A DNA stretch of 64,000 nt from Vibrio japonicus (GCF_024582835.1 NZ_CP102096.1:2418001-2482000), one strand, 5' to 3'. Counted from the first letter of the stretch, positions 39,706 through 52,051 are shown. Numbers and translations: made by a program. The notes: generated from the letters alone by a model not told the origin.

Positions 39706-39773
39706 TGTTGTTCTCCGAGAACACATTGAATCAAAAAATATTTGTCATGACTCTAACTGATCTCATGCTCATA

Positions 39774-39802
39774 AAAAAGCCGAAACTGACGTTTCGGCTT
39801 AC
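39774..39802 (-). terminator. murA (mla-ibaG-murA operon) terminator
   Basis: A perfect 10-bp stem AAGCCGAAAC/GTTTCGGCTT with loop TGAC, followed by T4 and more on the minus strand. Confidence 0.92.
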
Positions 39803-39823
39803 AAATGTTAGCTGAGATCTAAA

Positions 39824-41092
<1,269 letters not shown>

Positions 41093-41347
41093 TTACAGTG
41101 ACATCAACTTCTTATCACGAGCCCACTCTTCTGGAGTAAAAGCTTTGATAGATACCGCATGAATGTCATTTCTTTTGATGTATTCCATCAATGGAGCATA
41201 AATCATTTGTTGCTTCTTAACGCGGCTCATTCCATCGAAGCAAGCATCAACAGCGATCACCTCGTAGTGACTACCCTCGCCTTTAACGTGTAGCTCTTCT
41301 AGGTTTAGTTCTTGTTCTAAAATCTGTTGTACTTTTGCGCAGTCCAC
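41093..41347 (-). CDS. ibaG: BolA-family protein IbaG
   Basis: An 84-residue BolA-fold protein (class II DNA/Fe-S binding), the family that pairs with monothiol glutaredoxins to hold [2Fe-2S] clusters. Seen: [36 protein letters not shown] and [13 protein letters not shown]. Conserved between mlaB and murA in gamma-proteobacteria. Confidence 0.94.
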   Translation of the reverse strand: MDCAKVQQILEQELNLEELHVKGEGSHYEVIAVDACFDGMSRVKKQQMIYAPLMEYIKRNDIHAVSIKAFTPEEWARDKKLMSL

Positions 41348-41360
41348 AATTCACCCCTAT

Positions 41361-41669
41361 TTAATTCTTTAAATTCCCGCCAAGATACTCTTCAACATTA
41401 CTTAGCTGAAATAACATTTTCAGTTGTTTTGGCACGAAGCTGAGCATTATATGACAGTTTTGCTTTTTTGCATGCTCTATTAAGTGAATTAACATCACCA
41501 TACCTGCCGAATCGACACGTTTTACTTTTGCCAGACTCACTTCCACATTGGAACACCCAGGTTGCCATTGCTGTAGCTCTTGCCATAATGTTGGCACTGA
41601 GTCTCGATTCAATTCACCTAAGATTTGATAGCTATCGTCCTGGATTTTTTGCCATTGAGAGTGACTCAT
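41361..41669 (-). CDS. mlaB: MlaB, STAS-domain subunit of the Mla transporter
   Basis: A 102-residue STAS protein that binds MlaF and stabilises the MlaFEDB complex. VDSAGMVMLIHLIEHAKKQ is the STAS core. Its ATG overlaps the mlaC stop by one base, so translation is coupled. Confidence 0.92.
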   Translation of the reverse strand: MSHSQWQKIQDDSYQILGELNRDSVPTLWQELQQWQPGCSNVEVSLAKVKRVDSAGMVMLIHLIEHAKKQNCHIMLSFVPKQLKMLFQLSNVEEYLGGNLKN

Positions 41670-42307
41670 TACTCTTTACTCTCAAATCGAATCGGTTTCG
41701 CTGCCAACTCTTTTAGGTCTTGGGCAACCGCTAGAATGCCTTCTTGACGAAGCTTACCGCTCCATTCTGATTGTTTGCTGGAGATTAAGCTCACGCCTTC
41801 TGCAATCATATCAAACGCTTGCCACTCACCTGAGCGCTTGTCTTTGCGAAGTTTGAATTCCAACTTAATATTTGGGCGAGGCGCATCAACAATTTCCACT
41901 TTTACACCCGTGATAGTCTTAGACGGGTCTAAAGCAGGCTCTGGTCCAAAAACAATATCTTGGTCAGTATATTGCGTCAGTACTTGTGCATATGAAGCGA
42001 TTAAGTACTCTCTAAATGAGCCAATAAATACATTTACATCCTTACGATCCGCGCCTTTTAGATGCGTACCAAGCAACTTAAGTGCTGCGTACTTATCGTT
42101 TACGTATGGCATGAGTTCTTCTTCAACAATCGTCTTCAAGTGGTCAGGGTTTTGCTGAATTTTTGGTTGCTCTGCCTTCAATCGATTAAATGTACGATCA
42201 GATACCTGCTTCATCATTTCATATGGCTGTGTTTTATCTACTTGTGCAGCACTAACCTGAAATGCAAGAACGATCGAAATAAAAGTAAGTACTAACTTCT
42301 TTAACAT
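41669..42307 (-). CDS. mlaC: MlaC, periplasmic phospholipid shuttle
   Basis: Carries phospholipids between the outer-membrane MlaA complex and the inner-membrane MlaFEDB. I start at 42307 (MLKKLVLTF) so that the protein begins with a signal peptide cleaved near VSA|AQ; the longer frame runs into mlaD. 212 residues. Seen: TFNRLKAEQ, YVNDKYAALKLLG and DMIAEGVSLISSKQSEW. One-base overlap with mlaB. Confidence 0.95.
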   Translation of the reverse strand: MLKKLVLTFISIVLAFQVSAAQVDKTQPYEMMKQVSDRTFNRLKAEQPKIQQNPDHLKTIVEEELMPYVNDKYAALKLLGTHLKGADRKDVNVFIGSFREYLIASYAQVLTQYTDQDIVFGPEPALDPSKTITGVKVEIVDAPRPNIKLEFKLRKDKRSGEWQAFDMIAEGVSLISSKQSEWSGKLRQEGILAVAQDLKELAAKPIRFESKE

Positions 42308-42317
42308 GATTTCTCGC

Positions 42318-42800
42318 CTATTCGTTTTCTGAGTTACCGCCAACGCTATAAAGCACTTGGCCAATTAAGTCTTCTAAGATCATTGCAGATTTGGTGTCTT
42401 CAATAAAATCTCCGTCCACCAACATTTGTTCATCATCAAACACGAAGCCCGGTGTTAGCCCAATATACTGTTCACCAATCAAGCCAGATGTCAGAATTTT
42501 CACGCTAGATGTCTCTGAAAACTGATTATATTGGCTATTTATTGCCATACTCACAACTGGCAACAGCGACTCAGAGTTCAGGCCAATCTGAGTAACTCGG
42601 CCGATAACGACACCACCCACTTTGACCGGTGATCGCACCTTAAGGCTGCCAATATTGTCGAACTCCGCGTTTAGAGTGTAAGTATCGTCTGAACCAAAGC
42701 CCTTTACGTCAGCAACTTGAAAGATCATTACCAGAATTGCGCAAATTCCAGCAAGTACAAAGCTACCTACCCATAGTTCTATTTTTCGAGTTTGTTGCAT
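42318..42800 (-). CDS. mlaD: MlaD, MCE-domain subunit
   Basis: A 160-residue inner-membrane-anchored MCE protein that forms a hexameric ring for lipid transfer. One N-terminal membrane helix (about 9-30, ELWVGSFVLAGICAILVMIF), then the MCE fold with FDNIGSLKVRSPVKVGGVVIGRV and SGLIGEQYIGLTPG. Two bases after mlaE. Confidence 0.96.
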   Translation of the reverse strand: MQQTRKIELWVGSFVLAGICAILVMIFQVADVKGFGSDDTYTLNAEFDNIGSLKVRSPVKVGGVVIGRVTQIGLNSESLLPVVSMAINSQYNQFSETSSVKILTSGLIGEQYIGLTPGFVFDDEQMLVDGDFIEDTKSAMILEDLIGQVLYSVGGNSENE

Positions 42801-42802
42801 GC

Positions 42803-43594
42803 TTAATTCCCAAACATCAATGCAGTTAGTACGAAGTCTAAACCAAGTACTGCGAGTGAAGAGTGTACAACGGTACGAGTTGTCGCTTGGCTGATACCAG
42901 CCGAAGTCGGTGTCGCATCGTAGCCATTAAATAGAGCAATCCAAGTAACAGTAATAGCAAACACCAAGCTCTTAACCATGCTATTACCAATATCTTGTCC
43001 TAATTCAACTGAAGCCTGCATCGCAGACCAAAAGCTGCCGTGGTCTATCCCTTTCCAGTCAACACCAACCAACTGGCCGCCCCAAATTCCAACAGCCATA
43101 AAGATCATAGCCAAGAGAGGCATTGATATAACGCCAGCCCAGAATCGAGGAGCAATCACACGTTTTAACGGATCGACCGCCATCATTTCCAAACTTGATA
43201 ATTGCTCAGTCGCTTTCATTAAACCAATTTCGGCTGTCAGTGCAGAACCAGCTCGGCCAGCAAATAATAAAGCCGTTACAACGGGGCCAAGTTCACGCAG
43301 CAGCGAAAGAGCGACCATCTGCCCCAACGCGCCTTCCGCGCCAAAGTCCACAAGAATGACATAGCCTTGTAAGCTCAAAACCATGCCAATAAATAGGCCA
43401 GAAAGCACAATGATGATGAGAGACTGCACGCCAACACTGTAGAGTTGCTTAATGAGCAGAGGAAAGTTTTGAATAGGCTTTGGTCGCGTAACGATTGCAC
43501 CAAACAGCATTAAACTCGCGCGGCCATAAGCTTGTACTATAGACATCGCTTTACGACCCGTCCCCGCAACGAAATTTGCTATATCCGAAATCAT
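42803..43594 (-). CDS. mlaE: MlaE, permease subunit
   Basis: A 263-residue ABC permease of the MlaE/YrbE family with about five to six membrane segments (around 50-75, 95-115, 145-180, 205-225, 240-260). Seen: [46 protein letters not shown] and [11 protein letters not shown]. Start overlaps the mlaF end by 4 bases. Confidence 0.95.
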   Translation of the reverse strand: MISDIANFVAGTGRKAMSIVQAYGRASLMLFGAIVTRPKPIQNFPLLIKQLYSVGVQSLIIIVLSGLFIGMVLSLQGYVILVDFGAEGALGQMVALSLLRELGPVVTALLFAGRAGSALTAEIGLMKATEQLSSLEMMAVDPLKRVIAPRFWAGVISMPLLAMIFMAVGIWGGQLVGVDWKGIDHGSFWSAMQASVELGQDIGNSMVKSLVFAITVTWIALFNGYDATPTSAGISQATTRTVVHSSLAVLGLDFVLTALMFGN

Positions 43595-44388
43595 TGAAAT
43601 AGCTCCTTTGCTATCGGCTCTGCGGGGTAACGAAATGGAACAGGGCCATCCGCTTTACCTTTGAGAAATTGTTGAACCTGGGGATCTGGGTTATCTCGGA
43701 TTGCGTTAGGTGTCCCTCTGGCAATCACTTTCCCGTCAGACAAAATATATACCCAATCAGCAATACTCATCACTTCGGGTACATCATGTGAAACAACAAT
43801 AGAGGTGACATCAAGAGCTTGATTAAGGTTACGTATCAATTCCACCAGCACACCCATTGTAATAGGGTCTTGTCCAACAAACGGTTCGTCAAACATAATA
43901 AGTTCAGGATCCAGTGCTATTGCTCTCGCTAAGGCAGCTCTTCGCGCCATACCACCGGATAGTTCACTTGGCATGAGATCCGCCGCACCACGAAGACCCA
44001 CCGCCTCTAGCTTTAATAACACTAAAGTACGAATAAGTTCTTCATTCAGTTTGGTGTGTTCTCTTAGTGGGAATGCCACGTTATCGAAGACATTAAGATC
44101 AGTAAACAGTGCACCAGATTGAAAAAGCATACTCATTTTTTTACGCTCCGCGTAAAGCTGCTTTCGATTTAAAGTGGGGATATTGTTCCCATCAAACCAG
44201 ATCTCCCCTTCTTCAGGAGCAATTTGACCACCAATCAATCTTAGTAATGTTGTTTTCCCTATTCCAGAAGGCCCCATAATGGCCGTCACTTTACCTTTAG
44301 GTACATGCAGGCTGATACCATCAAATATCTTACGCTCCCCACGAGAAAACGTTAACTGTTTGACCGTTACTAAGTCTTCTGATGTCAT
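43591..44388 (-). CDS. mlaF: MlaF, ATPase subunit
   Basis: ATPase that powers retrograde phospholipid transport and outer-membrane asymmetry. 265 residues. Walker A GPSGIGKT (39-46), signature [20 protein letters not shown], Walker [14 protein letters not shown] and the switch His in VVSHDV. First gene of the mla operon, divergent from yrbG over 240 bases that show no named operator. Confidence 0.96.
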   Translation of the reverse strand: MTSEDLVTVKQLTFSRGERKIFDGISLHVPKGKVTAIMGPSGIGKTTLLRLIGGQIAPEEGEIWFDGNNIPTLNRKQLYAERKKMSMLFQSGALFTDLNVFDNVAFPLREHTKLNEELIRTLVLLKLEAVGLRGAADLMPSELSGGMARRAALARAIALDPELIMFDEPFVGQDPITMGVLVELIRNLNQALDVTSIVVSHDVPEVMSIADWVYILSDGKVIARGTPNAIRDNPDPQVQQFLKGKADGPVPFRYPAEPIAKELFQ

Positions 44389-44628
44389 CTCTAACTCTTA
44401 TCAGTTCGTTATGAATGGGCAATCATAAGCACATTCCTATTCAATTTAAAGCACTGTTCAATTAATTCTCTGTCAATCCTTGTAAGCGTAATTCATTCTG
44501 CAATGAGATGACCGAGTGATTTGAAGCGAATCCACACTAATTAATTGCACTAACTGCTTCCCTTTTATAAACCAACACGTCAAAATTAACGGTTAAATTC
44601 TCTTGTAGTTAATTAATTAGGAAGCATC

Positions 44629-45600
44629 ATGTTTGAAGCCGTTGCGTTTCTCGTTATCGGATTAGTATTTTTAGTATGGAGTGCAGACAAGCTTGTTTTC
44701 GGCGCTGCAGCATTGGCCCGAAACGTCGGCATTTCGCCACTAGTCATCGGTATGACGATTCTTGCAATGGGATCATCTGCTCCTGAAATGATGGTTTCCG
44801 CTACCGCCGCTTTAGACGGAAAAACAGATACCGCGGTAGGCAATGTGTTGGGCTCAAACATCGCCAACATCGCTCTTATTCTTGGTATCACTGCGCTTAT
44901 TAAACCGCTTTCGATCAGCTCTACAATACTGCGTCGCGAACTGCCACTCATGATAGGTGTGACTGTTTTAGCAGGTATTCTCCTGTGGAATAACCACCTG
45001 GGCTTTTACGAAGGTGTACTACTGTTTGCCCTTTTTGGTGCTTTTATCGTCGCGATGCTACGTATTAGCAAGAAAGAGAAAGAAAGTGGCTCAAATGACG
45101 CGCTTTTAGAAGAACAAGAGTCAGAGGTTCCAGAAGGTGTCAGCAATGCCAAAGCCGCTATTTGGGTCGTGATTGGCCTAGTTGTTCTTCCTTTATCAGC
45201 AAATGTGCTCGTAGATAACGCGGTGATCATCGCTCAATATTTTGGCATGAGCGATCTTGTCATAGGGCTGACCATTATTGCTGTTGGTACTAGCTTACCA
45301 GAGCTTGCGGCATCGTTAGCCGGCGTCATGAAAGGTGAAGATGACATGGCGGTGGGCAATATTATAGGCTCGAATGTCTTCAATATCTTAGCCGTTATGG
45401 GCATTCCAGGTATTCTGAATCCTTCAATCCTGAGTGAATACGCGATGGGTCGTGATTTTTGGGTTATGCTCGGCGTATCCTTGCTCCTTGTCGCGATGGC
45501 ACTAGGCAAATCACGTAGTATCAATCGTGCTGAAGGCGCGGTATTGTTTTGTATTTTTATCGCTTACCAAAGCTACCTAGTCCTTAACATGACAGCATAA
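44629..45600 (+). CDS. yrbG: calcium/sodium antiporter (CaCA family)
   Basis: A 323-residue inner-membrane exchanger with two inverted halves of about five membrane segments each. The two alpha repeats are GMTILAMGSSAPEMMVS with AVGNVLGSNIANI, and GLTIIAVGTSLPELAAS with AVGNIIGSNVFNI. The central acidic loop (about 145-170) is cytoplasmic. It opens the yrbG-kdsD-kdsC-lptCAB-rpoN block. Confidence 0.94.
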   Translation: MFEAVAFLVIGLVFLVWSADKLVFGAAALARNVGISPLVIGMTILAMGSSAPEMMVSATAALDGKTDTAVGNVLGSNIANIALILGITALIKPLSISSTILRRELPLMIGVTVLAGILLWNNHLGFYEGVLLFALFGAFIVAMLRISKKEKESGSNDALLEEQESEVPEGVSNAKAAIWVVIGLVVLPLSANVLVDNAVIIAQYFGMSDLVIGLTIIAVGTSLPELAASLAGVMKGEDDMAVGNIIGSNVFNILAVMGIPGILNPSILSEYAMGRDFWVMLGVSLLLVAMALGKSRSINRAEGAVLFCIFIAYQSYLVLNMTA

Positions 45601-45622
45601 TTATTGCCGGTTGGAGTTTGAC

Positions 45623-46588
45623 ATGTTTGATTATCGTTCCGCTGCTCTCGACGTACTAAAGACCGAAATACAAGCGTTAGAACAGCTTGACCAATATTTT
45701 AATGACAGCTTTGTAAAAGCGTGCGAGCTGATCCTTGCGAACAAAAATGGCAAGGTTGTCGTGATGGGTATGGGCAAATCTGGACATATCGGAAACAAAA
45801 TCGCAGCATCACTAGCGAGCACTGGTACTTCCGCATTTTTTGTTCACCCAGGAGAAGCGGCACACGGTGATTTAGGCATGATAGAACGTGGCGACATTGT
45901 TCTAGCCATCTCTAATTCTGGAGAGTCCTCTGAGATTTTAAGCTTGTTTCCGGTGCTAAAACGTTTAGACATTAGCATCATCAGTATGACTGGCAAACCC
46001 GAATCAAACATGGCGAAATGGTCAGACATTCACCTGCAAATTACCGTACCTCAGGAAGCCTGTCCACTTGGCTTAGCGCCAACGTCTAGCACAACGGCAA
46101 CGCTAGTAATGGGAGATGCATTAGCCGTTTCCTTGCTACAAGCTCGTGGTTTTACAGCGGAAGACTTTGCCATGTCTCATCCTGGTGGCGCGTTAGGCCG
46201 TAAATTATTACTAAAGCTGTCAGATATCATGCATACAGGAAGTGCGCTTCCTCTTGTCACCCCAAATACAGTGGTTCGTGATGCTTTGCTTGAAATCAGC
46301 CAAAAAGGTTTGGGAATGACCGCCGTTGTCGATGGCCACCAGCAGATTGTCGGCATCTTCACAGACGGCGATTTACGTCGGATTCTTGATAAACGTGTCG
46401 ACATTCATACCGCACTGATCGGTGACGTAATGACACACAACCCAACGACAGCAACACCAAACATGCTAGCGGCGGAAGGCTTAAACCTAATGCAAAACAA
46501 GAGCATTAATGGACTAATTCTATGTGAAGAAGGGAAAGTAGTAGGCGCATTAAATATGCACGATTTGCTTAAAGCAGGAGTAATGTAA
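45623..46588 (+). CDS. kdsD: arabinose-5-phosphate isomerase
   Basis: Converts ribulose-5-phosphate to arabinose-5-phosphate for Kdo in LPS. I start at 45623 (MFDYRSAAL), since TTGGAG just upstream is the ribosome binding site and the longer frame would start inside it; 321 residues. SIS domain (about 35-180) with VVVMGMGKSGHIGNKIAASL, EAAHGDLGM, ISNSGES and TSSTTATLVMGDALA; then two CBS repeats (about 205-320). Stop overlaps kdsC ATG by one base. Confidence 0.96.
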   Translation: MFDYRSAALDVLKTEIQALEQLDQYFNDSFVKACELILANKNGKVVVMGMGKSGHIGNKIAASLASTGTSAFFVHPGEAAHGDLGMIERGDIVLAISNSGESSEILSLFPVLKRLDISIISMTGKPESNMAKWSDIHLQITVPQEACPLGLAPTSSTTATLVMGDALAVSLLQARGFTAEDFAMSHPGGALGRKLLLKLSDIMHTGSALPLVTPNTVVRDALLEISQKGLGMTAVVDGHQQIVGIFTDGDLRRILDKRVDIHTALIGDVMTHNPTTATPNMLAAEGLNLMQNKSINGLILCEEGKVVGALNMHDLLKAGVM

Positions 46589-47145
46589 TGTCTATAATGG
46601 TGGACACTTTATATAAGCCAGTGGAACAAAACATTTTAAAAATTGCCAAAGATATTAAGCTTCTGATATGCGATGTAGATGGCGTTTTCTCCGACGGACG
46701 TATTTACATGGGTAACGATGGCGAAGAGCTTAAAACCTTTCATACTCGGGATGGTTATGGCGTAAAATCGCTGATGAACGCAGGCGTTGAGATAGCGATT
46801 ATCACAGGCCGACAATCAAAAATTGTTGAGAACCGAATGAAAGCTTTAGGTATTTCTCTGATTTACCAAGGCCAAGACGATAAAGTAAAAGCTTACTTCG
46901 ACATCTGTGAAAAGCTCAACATTGCACCAGAAGAAACTGGATATATTGGCGATGACTTAATTGACTGGCCTGTTATGGAAAAAGTAGCTTTGAAAGTGTG
47001 TGTCGCAGATGGCCACCCGCTATTAGCGAAAAGAGCCAATTATGTCACTAGCATTAAAGGCGGCCATGGCGCGGTCAGAGAAGTGTGTGATTTGATTTTG
47101 CAAGCGCGTGATGAACTGGATGTCCATAAAGGACTGAGTATATGA
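46588..47145 (+). CDS. kdsC: 3-deoxy-D-manno-octulosonate 8-phosphate phosphatase
   Basis: HAD-family phosphatase that makes Kdo from Kdo-8-phosphate. 185 residues. Catalytic Asp29 and Asp31 in LLICDVDGVFSDGR; ITGRQSKIVENR and YIGDDLIDWPVM are the later HAD motifs. Coupled to kdsD (one-base overlap) and to lptC (4-base overlap). Confidence 0.97.
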   Translation: MSIMVDTLYKPVEQNILKIAKDIKLLICDVDGVFSDGRIYMGNDGEELKTFHTRDGYGVKSLMNAGVEIAIITGRQSKIVENRMKALGISLIYQGQDDKVKAYFDICEKLNIAPEETGYIGDDLIDWPVMEKVALKVCVADGHPLLAKRANYVTSIKGGHGAVREVCDLILQARDELDVHKGLSI

Positions 47146-47705
47146 GTTTGTCCCGTTTAGGCTACCTACTACTAGGATTCATTCTATGCTGGTCTGTTTA
47201 CTACCTTTTTAAGCAGCAGAAACCAGAAATAGTACAGGTTAGCCCTGACATTGAACTGCCCATGTTTAGTGGTAAAGCTCTGAACAACACCTCCTATAAT
47301 GAAGAAGGGGTTCGGAGCTATGTGATTACTTCACAAAACATGGATCATTTTGCCAAAAGTGGCGATACCGTGTTTAAAAATCCAGTACTTACGGTCTACA
47401 AAGACGGTACTACTCAGGAGTGGGAAATCGCAGCAAAGACAGGTGTGCTTGATAAAGAGCATGTCCTCACTCTGACAAATGACGTACTGGTAAAAAACCT
47501 GCTGCCGGAATCCGGGTTTGATACGTTGTCGACTGACAGCATGAAAATCCGCTTAGATAATCGAGATTTTTGGACAGATAACCAAGTTATCCTCAAAGGT
47601 CCGAAATTTAACACCATCGGGCAAGCGATGAGAGGCAATTTTGCTGATCACAATGCGACCCTATATAAAAGCGTACAAGGTAGATATGAAACTTTCACAC
47701 CTTAG
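47142..47705 (+). CDS. lptC: LptC, LPS transport periplasmic anchor
   Basis: A 187-residue bitopic inner-membrane protein that receives LPS from LptB2FG and passes it to LptA. One membrane helix at about 5-24, then a beta-jellyroll periplasmic domain (MFSGKALNNTSYNEEGVRSY, ENV-like repeats). Overlaps kdsC by 4 bases and lptA by 20. Confidence 0.93.
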   Translation: MSLSRLGYLLLGFILCWSVYYLFKQQKPEIVQVSPDIELPMFSGKALNNTSYNEEGVRSYVITSQNMDHFAKSGDTVFKNPVLTVYKDGTTQEWEIAAKTGVLDKEHVLTLTNDVLVKNLLPESGFDTLSTDSMKIRLDNRDFWTDNQVILKGPKFNTIGQAMRGNFADHNATLYKSVQGRYETFTP

Positions 47706-48183
47706 TCTTATGGCCTGCTTACTTCTATCAAGCCAAGCATTTGCACTATCTACAGATCAGGATCAACCGGTCTATATTGACTCTGATAGTCAACAACTGG
47801 ATATGAAAAGCAACAAAGTTACCTTCGAAGGTGATGTAAAGTTGAAACAAGGCAGCATCAATATTAACGCAGCTAAAGTTATCGTTACCCGTAATCCAAA
47901 TAACGGCTCGATACAACGTATTGATGCTTACGGAAATCTTGCTACGTTTTCTCAGCTCACAGACGACGGAAAAACGTTGTACGGTGAAGCTAAAGAGATG
48001 AGATATAGTCTCGCAGACGACCAGCTAACGATGAAGAAAAACGCAATGCTCGCGCAGGACGACAATACCATTCGTGGCGCACAAATTCGCTATAAGATCT
48101 CTCAGCAGAAATTGATGGCGGATAGTCAATCAAAAGGTGATCGTGTGACAACTGTCCTTCAACCTCAGGCAGCTCAACAATAA
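47686..48183 (+). CDS. lptA: LptA, periplasmic LPS bridge protein
   Basis: A 165-residue OstA-like jellyroll protein that forms the bridge for LPS to the outer membrane. I start at 47686 ([14 protein letters not shown]) to give a signal peptide cleaved near AFA|LS; an upstream in-frame ATG lies deep in lptC. Seen: [37 protein letters not shown] and [13 protein letters not shown]. Confidence 0.95.
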   Translation: MKLSHLSLMACLLLSSQAFALSTDQDQPVYIDSDSQQLDMKSNKVTFEGDVKLKQGSININAAKVIVTRNPNNGSIQRIDAYGNLATFSQLTDDGKTLYGEAKEMRYSLADDQLTMKKNAMLAQDDNTIRGAQIRYKISQQKLMADSQSKGDRVTTVLQPQAAQQ

Positions 48184-48185
48184 CT

Positions 48186-48911
48186 ATGTCATTACTTAAA
48201 GCAGAACATTTAGCGAAAAGCTACAAAAATAGAAAAGTAGTCACCGATGTTAGCCTCCAAGTTAAGTCAGGCCAAATCGTAGGTTTATTGGGGCCTAATG
48301 GTGCGGGAAAAACCACCTCTTTCTATATGATCGTAGGACTGGTCGCCCGTGATGAAGGCGCGATCTACATTGATGACGAAGACATTAGTATTTTACCAAT
48401 GCACAGCCGCTCTAGAATGGGCATTGGTTATCTACCTCAAGAAGCGTCTATCTTCCGCAAACTGTCTGTCGAGAACAACATCATGGCCGTTCTCGAAACA
48501 CGAAAAGAGATGACGCGAGAAGAGCGTCAAGACAAATTGGAAGATTTACTTGAAGAATTCCACATCCAGCACATTCGCCAAAGTGCAGGTATGGCACTAT
48601 CAGGTGGTGAACGTCGAAGAGTAGAGATTGCTCGCGCTCTGGCAGCGAACCCTAAATTCATTCTGTTAGATGAACCATTTGCTGGTGTTGACCCAATCTC
48701 AGTTATCGACATTAAGAAGATTATTGAGCATCTTCGAGACAGAGGATTAGGCGTTTTGATAACAGACCACAATGTTCGAGAAACGCTCGACGTCTGTGAA
48801 AAAGCTTACATTGTGAGCCAAGGCCACTTAATTGCAGAAGGCACACCTGATGAGGTTCTCAATAACGAGCAAGTAAAACAAGTTTATCTCGGAGAGCAAT
48901 TCCGACTATGA
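48186..48911 (+). CDS. lptB: LptB, LPS transport ATPase
   Basis: ATPase of LptB2FG that extracts LPS from the inner membrane. 241 residues. Walker A GPNGAGKT (36-43), [20 protein letters not shown], signature [19 protein letters not shown], Walker [15 protein letters not shown] and switch [11 protein letters not shown]. Two bases after lptA, and 52 bases before rpoN. Confidence 0.98.
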   Translation: MSLLKAEHLAKSYKNRKVVTDVSLQVKSGQIVGLLGPNGAGKTTSFYMIVGLVARDEGAIYIDDEDISILPMHSRSRMGIGYLPQEASIFRKLSVENNIMAVLETRKEMTREERQDKLEDLLEEFHIQHIRQSAGMALSGGERRRVEIARALAANPKFILLDEPFAGVDPISVIDIKKIIEHLRDRGLGVLITDHNVRETLDVCEKAYIVSQGHLIAEGTPDEVLNNEQVKQVYLGEQFRL

Positions 48912-48963
48912 TTAAAGTGAAGAACGGTAAGATTCTATAAGCATTTAAGGCAAATAATACTGA

Positions 48964-50424
48964 ATGAAACCCTCATTACAACTCAAGCTAGGACAGCAAT
49001 TAGCGATGACACCTCAACTACAGCAAGCCATTCGCTTGTTGCAGTTGTCAACGCTCGATCTTCAACAAGAAATTCAAGAAGCCTTGGACTCAAACCCACT
49101 GCTAGAAGTGGAAGAAACTGGTGAAGACATTTCTCCGAATGAAGATAAACCTAGTAATGAGGAAAAAGAAACGTCCATCGAGGCAAGTGAGCCCGAGATT
49201 AAAGACAGCTCAGACCTAATTGAAAAATCTGAAATTAGCTCTGAACTTGAGATTGATACGACTTGGGACGACGTTTACAGCGCAAATACAGGCAACACAG
49301 GCCTTGCGCTTGACGATGATGCTCCTGTTTATCAAGGTGAAACAACGCAAAGTCTACATGATTATCTTGCATGGCAGCTCGACCTAACACCATTTAGTGA
49401 AACTGACCGAACCCTAGCATTAGCCATCATTGACGCCGTTGATGACTACGGTTATCTCACTATGTCTCCACAGGAGATTCTGGAAAGCTTTGATTTAGAT
49501 GAGCTAGAAATCGAAGAAGTTGAAGCAGTCAGAAAACGCATCCAACAATTTGATCCTTTGGGCGTAGCGTCTATTAACCTGCAAGACTGTCTACTTCTAC
49601 AGCTTGCGGCCTTTCCCGAAGATACTCCATGGCTAAATGAAGCCAAGTCAGTACTTACTAACCATATAGACCAACTAGGTAACCGTGATTACAAGCTAAT
49701 CATTAAAGAGACAAAGCTCAAAGAGTCCGAACTGCGTGAAGTGCTTCAATTAATTCAACAGCTTGACCCACGTCCGGGTAGTCGTATTGCGACTGAGCAT
49801 GCCGAATACGTCATTCCTGATGTATCAGTTTATAAAGACCATGGTAAGTGGGTCGTGACTATCAACCCAGATTCAGTTCCAAAACTCAAAGTCAATCAGC
49901 AATATGCGGCACTTGGTAAAGGAAACAGTGCTGACAGTCAGTACATTCGTAGCAATTTGCAAGAAGCAAAGTGGCTGATTAAGAGTTTAGAAAGTAGAAA
50001 CGAGACGCTTCTCAAAGTTGCAAGGTGTATTGTTGAACATCAGAGAGATTTCTTCGAATATGGAGAGGAGGCTATGAAGCCGATGGTGCTTAACGATGTC
50101 GCTTTAGATGTCGATATGCACGAATCCACCATCTCGAGAGTGACAACACAGAAATATATGCACACGCCTCGTGGTATTTTTGAACTCAAATACTTTTTCT
50201 CCAGTCATGTAAGTACAGATAATGGTGGAGAATGTTCATCCACTGCAATCCGAGCACTGATTAAAAAGCTCGTTGCTGCTGAAAACAGCGCCAAGCCACT
50301 CAGTGACAGCAAGATTGCAGCTTTACTCGCTGACCAAGGGATTCAGGTTGCTAGACGGACAATAGCAAAATATCGTGAATCACTAGGCATTGCCTCCTCA
50401 AGTCAGCGTAAACGCCTGCTATAA
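48964..50424 (+). CDS. rpoN: RNA polymerase sigma-54 factor
   Basis: Alternative sigma factor that needs AAA+ activators; in vibrios it controls flagella, nitrogen use and quorum-sensing small RNAs. 486 residues. Region I has [20 protein letters not shown]; an acidic region II spans about 50-120; core-binding middle; and the C-terminal RpoN box [10 protein letters not shown] at about 463-472, which reads the -24 element. Confidence 0.98.
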   Translation: MKPSLQLKLGQQLAMTPQLQQAIRLLQLSTLDLQQEIQEALDSNPLLEVEETGEDISPNEDKPSNEEKETSIEASEPEIKDSSDLIEKSEISSELEIDTTWDDVYSANTGNTGLALDDDAPVYQGETTQSLHDYLAWQLDLTPFSETDRTLALAIIDAVDDYGYLTMSPQEILESFDLDELEIEEVEAVRKRIQQFDPLGVASINLQDCLLLQLAAFPEDTPWLNEAKSVLTNHIDQLGNRDYKLIIKETKLKESELREVLQLIQQLDPRPGSRIATEHAEYVIPDVSVYKDHGKWVVTINPDSVPKLKVNQQYAALGKGNSADSQYIRSNLQEAKWLIKSLESRNETLLKVARCIVEHQRDFFEYGEEAMKPMVLNDVALDVDMHESTISRVTTQKYMHTPRGIFELKYFFSSHVSTDNGGECSSTAIRALIKKLVAAENSAKPLSDSKIAALLADQGIQVARRTIAKYRESLGIASSSQRKRLL

Positions 50425-50449
50425 GGCATTAAACCGAGAAGGAAAGTCT

Positions 50450-50737
50450 ATGCAAATCAATATTAATGGCCAACACGTTGATCTCACCGATTCAATGCAA
50501 GACTATGTAAACGAAAAGTTTCAAAAGCTGGAACGCTTTTTTGACCACATAAACAATGTTCATGTTGTTTTAAAAGTTGAAAAACTTCGTCAAATCGCAG
50601 AAGCTACCCTTCACGTAAACCAAGGTGAAATTCATGCTTCAGCAGATGATGAAAGCATGTATGCAGCTATCGACTCCCTCGTCGATAAACTTGTTCGCCA
50701 ACTGAATAAGCATAAAGCAAAACTAAACACCCATTAA
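50450..50737 (+). CDS. hpf: ribosome hibernation promoting factor, short form
   Basis: A 95-residue HPF/YfiA-fold protein that binds the 30S subunit and promotes 100S dimers in stationary phase. I start at 50450 (MQININGQHVDLTDSMQDYV); AAGGAAAG lies before it and the longer frame runs inside rpoN. Short form without the C-terminal dimer domain of long HPF. Conserved place between rpoN and ptsN. Confidence 0.95.
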   Translation: MQININGQHVDLTDSMQDYVNEKFQKLERFFDHINNVHVVLKVEKLRQIAEATLHVNQGEIHASADDESMYAAIDSLVDKLVRQLNKHKAKLNTH

Positions 50738-50741
50738 AACC

Positions 50742-51188
50742 ATGCAATTAAGTGAAATCCTCTCATTGGACTGTACAAAAAGTGCAGTCCAATGCACTAG
50801 TAAAAAACGTGCGCTCGAAATGATTAGCGAGCTTGTAGCACAACACACCGGACTCAGTTCAACAGAATTGTTTGAATGCATGCTAAGCCGAGAAAAAATG
50901 GGCAGTACTGGCATTGGAAATGGGATAGCCATTCCCCATGCTCGTATGCAATCCAGTAGCAAAGCCATTGCCGTTTTACTGCAGTGCGAATCACCAGTGG
51001 AGTTTGACTCTATTGATAATCGCCCGGTCGATCTTCTTTTTGCTCTTCTTGTGCCTGATGAGCAGTGTAAAGAACACCTTAAAACCCTCTCTAGTATGGC
51101 TGCACGACTCAACGATAAGCAGATTTTGAAGCAACTGCGCAACGCTCAGTCGGACCAAGAGCTATATGACATCATGGTTAATCAGTAA
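50742..51188 (+). CDS. ptsN: PTS IIA-Ntr protein
   Basis: A 148-residue regulatory EIIA of the nitrogen PTS. The phosphorylated His66 lies in [13 protein letters not shown]. It takes phosphate from NPr (npr, below) and in enterobacteria tunes potassium uptake and other systems. Start is 4 bases after hpf; stop overlaps the rapZ ATG by one base. Confidence 0.96.
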   Translation: MQLSEILSLDCTKSAVQCTSKKRALEMISELVAQHTGLSSTELFECMLSREKMGSTGIGNGIAIPHARMQSSSKAIAVLLQCESPVEFDSIDNRPVDLLFALLVPDEQCKEHLKTLSSMAARLNDKQILKQLRNAQSDQELYDIMVNQ

Positions 51189-52051
51189 TGCGTCTGATTG
51201 TAATCAGTGGCCAATCCGGAGCCGGTAAAAGCGTTGCTCTAAGAGTATTAGAGGATTTAGGCTATTACTGTGTCGATAACCTTCCTGTCGATCTCCTAGA
51301 AGTCTTCATCAAATCTGTAGAATCCAGCAAACAAAATGTTGCGGTAAGTATCGATATACGAAACCTACCGAAGGAGCCAGATTTAGTTACTGATATTTTA
51401 AGCAAATTAAAGCAAGCCTCAGACGTGAGTGTTTTCTTTTTAGGTGCCTCAAAAGAGACCTTACTAAAAAGATACAGTGAAACCCGCCGCATTCACCCAT
51501 TGTCATTGGGAGAAAGCAAAATCTCTTTAGAGCAAGCGATAGAGAAAGAAAGAAAACTTCTAGAGCCTCTAAAAGAGCACGCAGACTTAGTTCTTGATAG
51601 TAGTAACCAATCCCTTCATGACTTAAGCGAAACCGTTCGGATGCGTGTGGAAGGTCGTGGAGACAAAAAGCTTGTCATGGTTTTTCAATCCTTTGGCTTT
51701 AAATACGGTTTACCAAATGATGCTGATTTCGTCTTTGATGTACGCTTTCTACCAAACCCGCATTGGGAGCCAGCATTACGCCCACTAACAGGGTTAGATG
51801 GCCCAATTAAAGCGTTCCTAGAAAGTCATCAAGATGTACTAGAACTTAAAAAACAGATTGCGCAGTTTATAGAAAACTGGTTACCACAACTGGAGAAGAA
51901 CAACCGCAGTTACTTGACGGTTGCCATTGGATGTACTGGCGGCAAACATCGCTCTGTTTATCTTACGCAACAGATCGGCGAACACTTTTTAGAAATGGGA
52001 CACCAAGTTCAAATACGTCACACATCTTTGGAACAGCATCATAAGGAATAA
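51188..52051 (+). CDS. rapZ: RNase adapter protein RapZ
   Basis: A 287-residue RNA-binding protein; in enterobacteria it hands the small RNA GlmZ to RNase E and so sets glmS expression in response to glucosamine-6-phosphate. Walker A GQSGAGKS (8-15), [12 protein letters not shown], and the C-terminal [16 protein letters not shown] form the family pattern. Between ptsN and npr, as in E. coli. Confidence 0.96.
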   Translation: MRLIVISGQSGAGKSVALRVLEDLGYYCVDNLPVDLLEVFIKSVESSKQNVAVSIDIRNLPKEPDLVTDILSKLKQASDVSVFFLGASKETLLKRYSETRRIHPLSLGESKISLEQAIEKERKLLEPLKEHADLVLDSSNQSLHDLSETVRMRVEGRGDKKLVMVFQSFGFKYGLPNDADFVFDVRFLPNPHWEPALRPLTGLDGPIKAFLESHQDVLELKKQIAQFIENWLPQLEKNNRSYLTVAIGCTGGKHRSVYLTQQIGEHFLEMGHQVQIRHTSLEQHHKE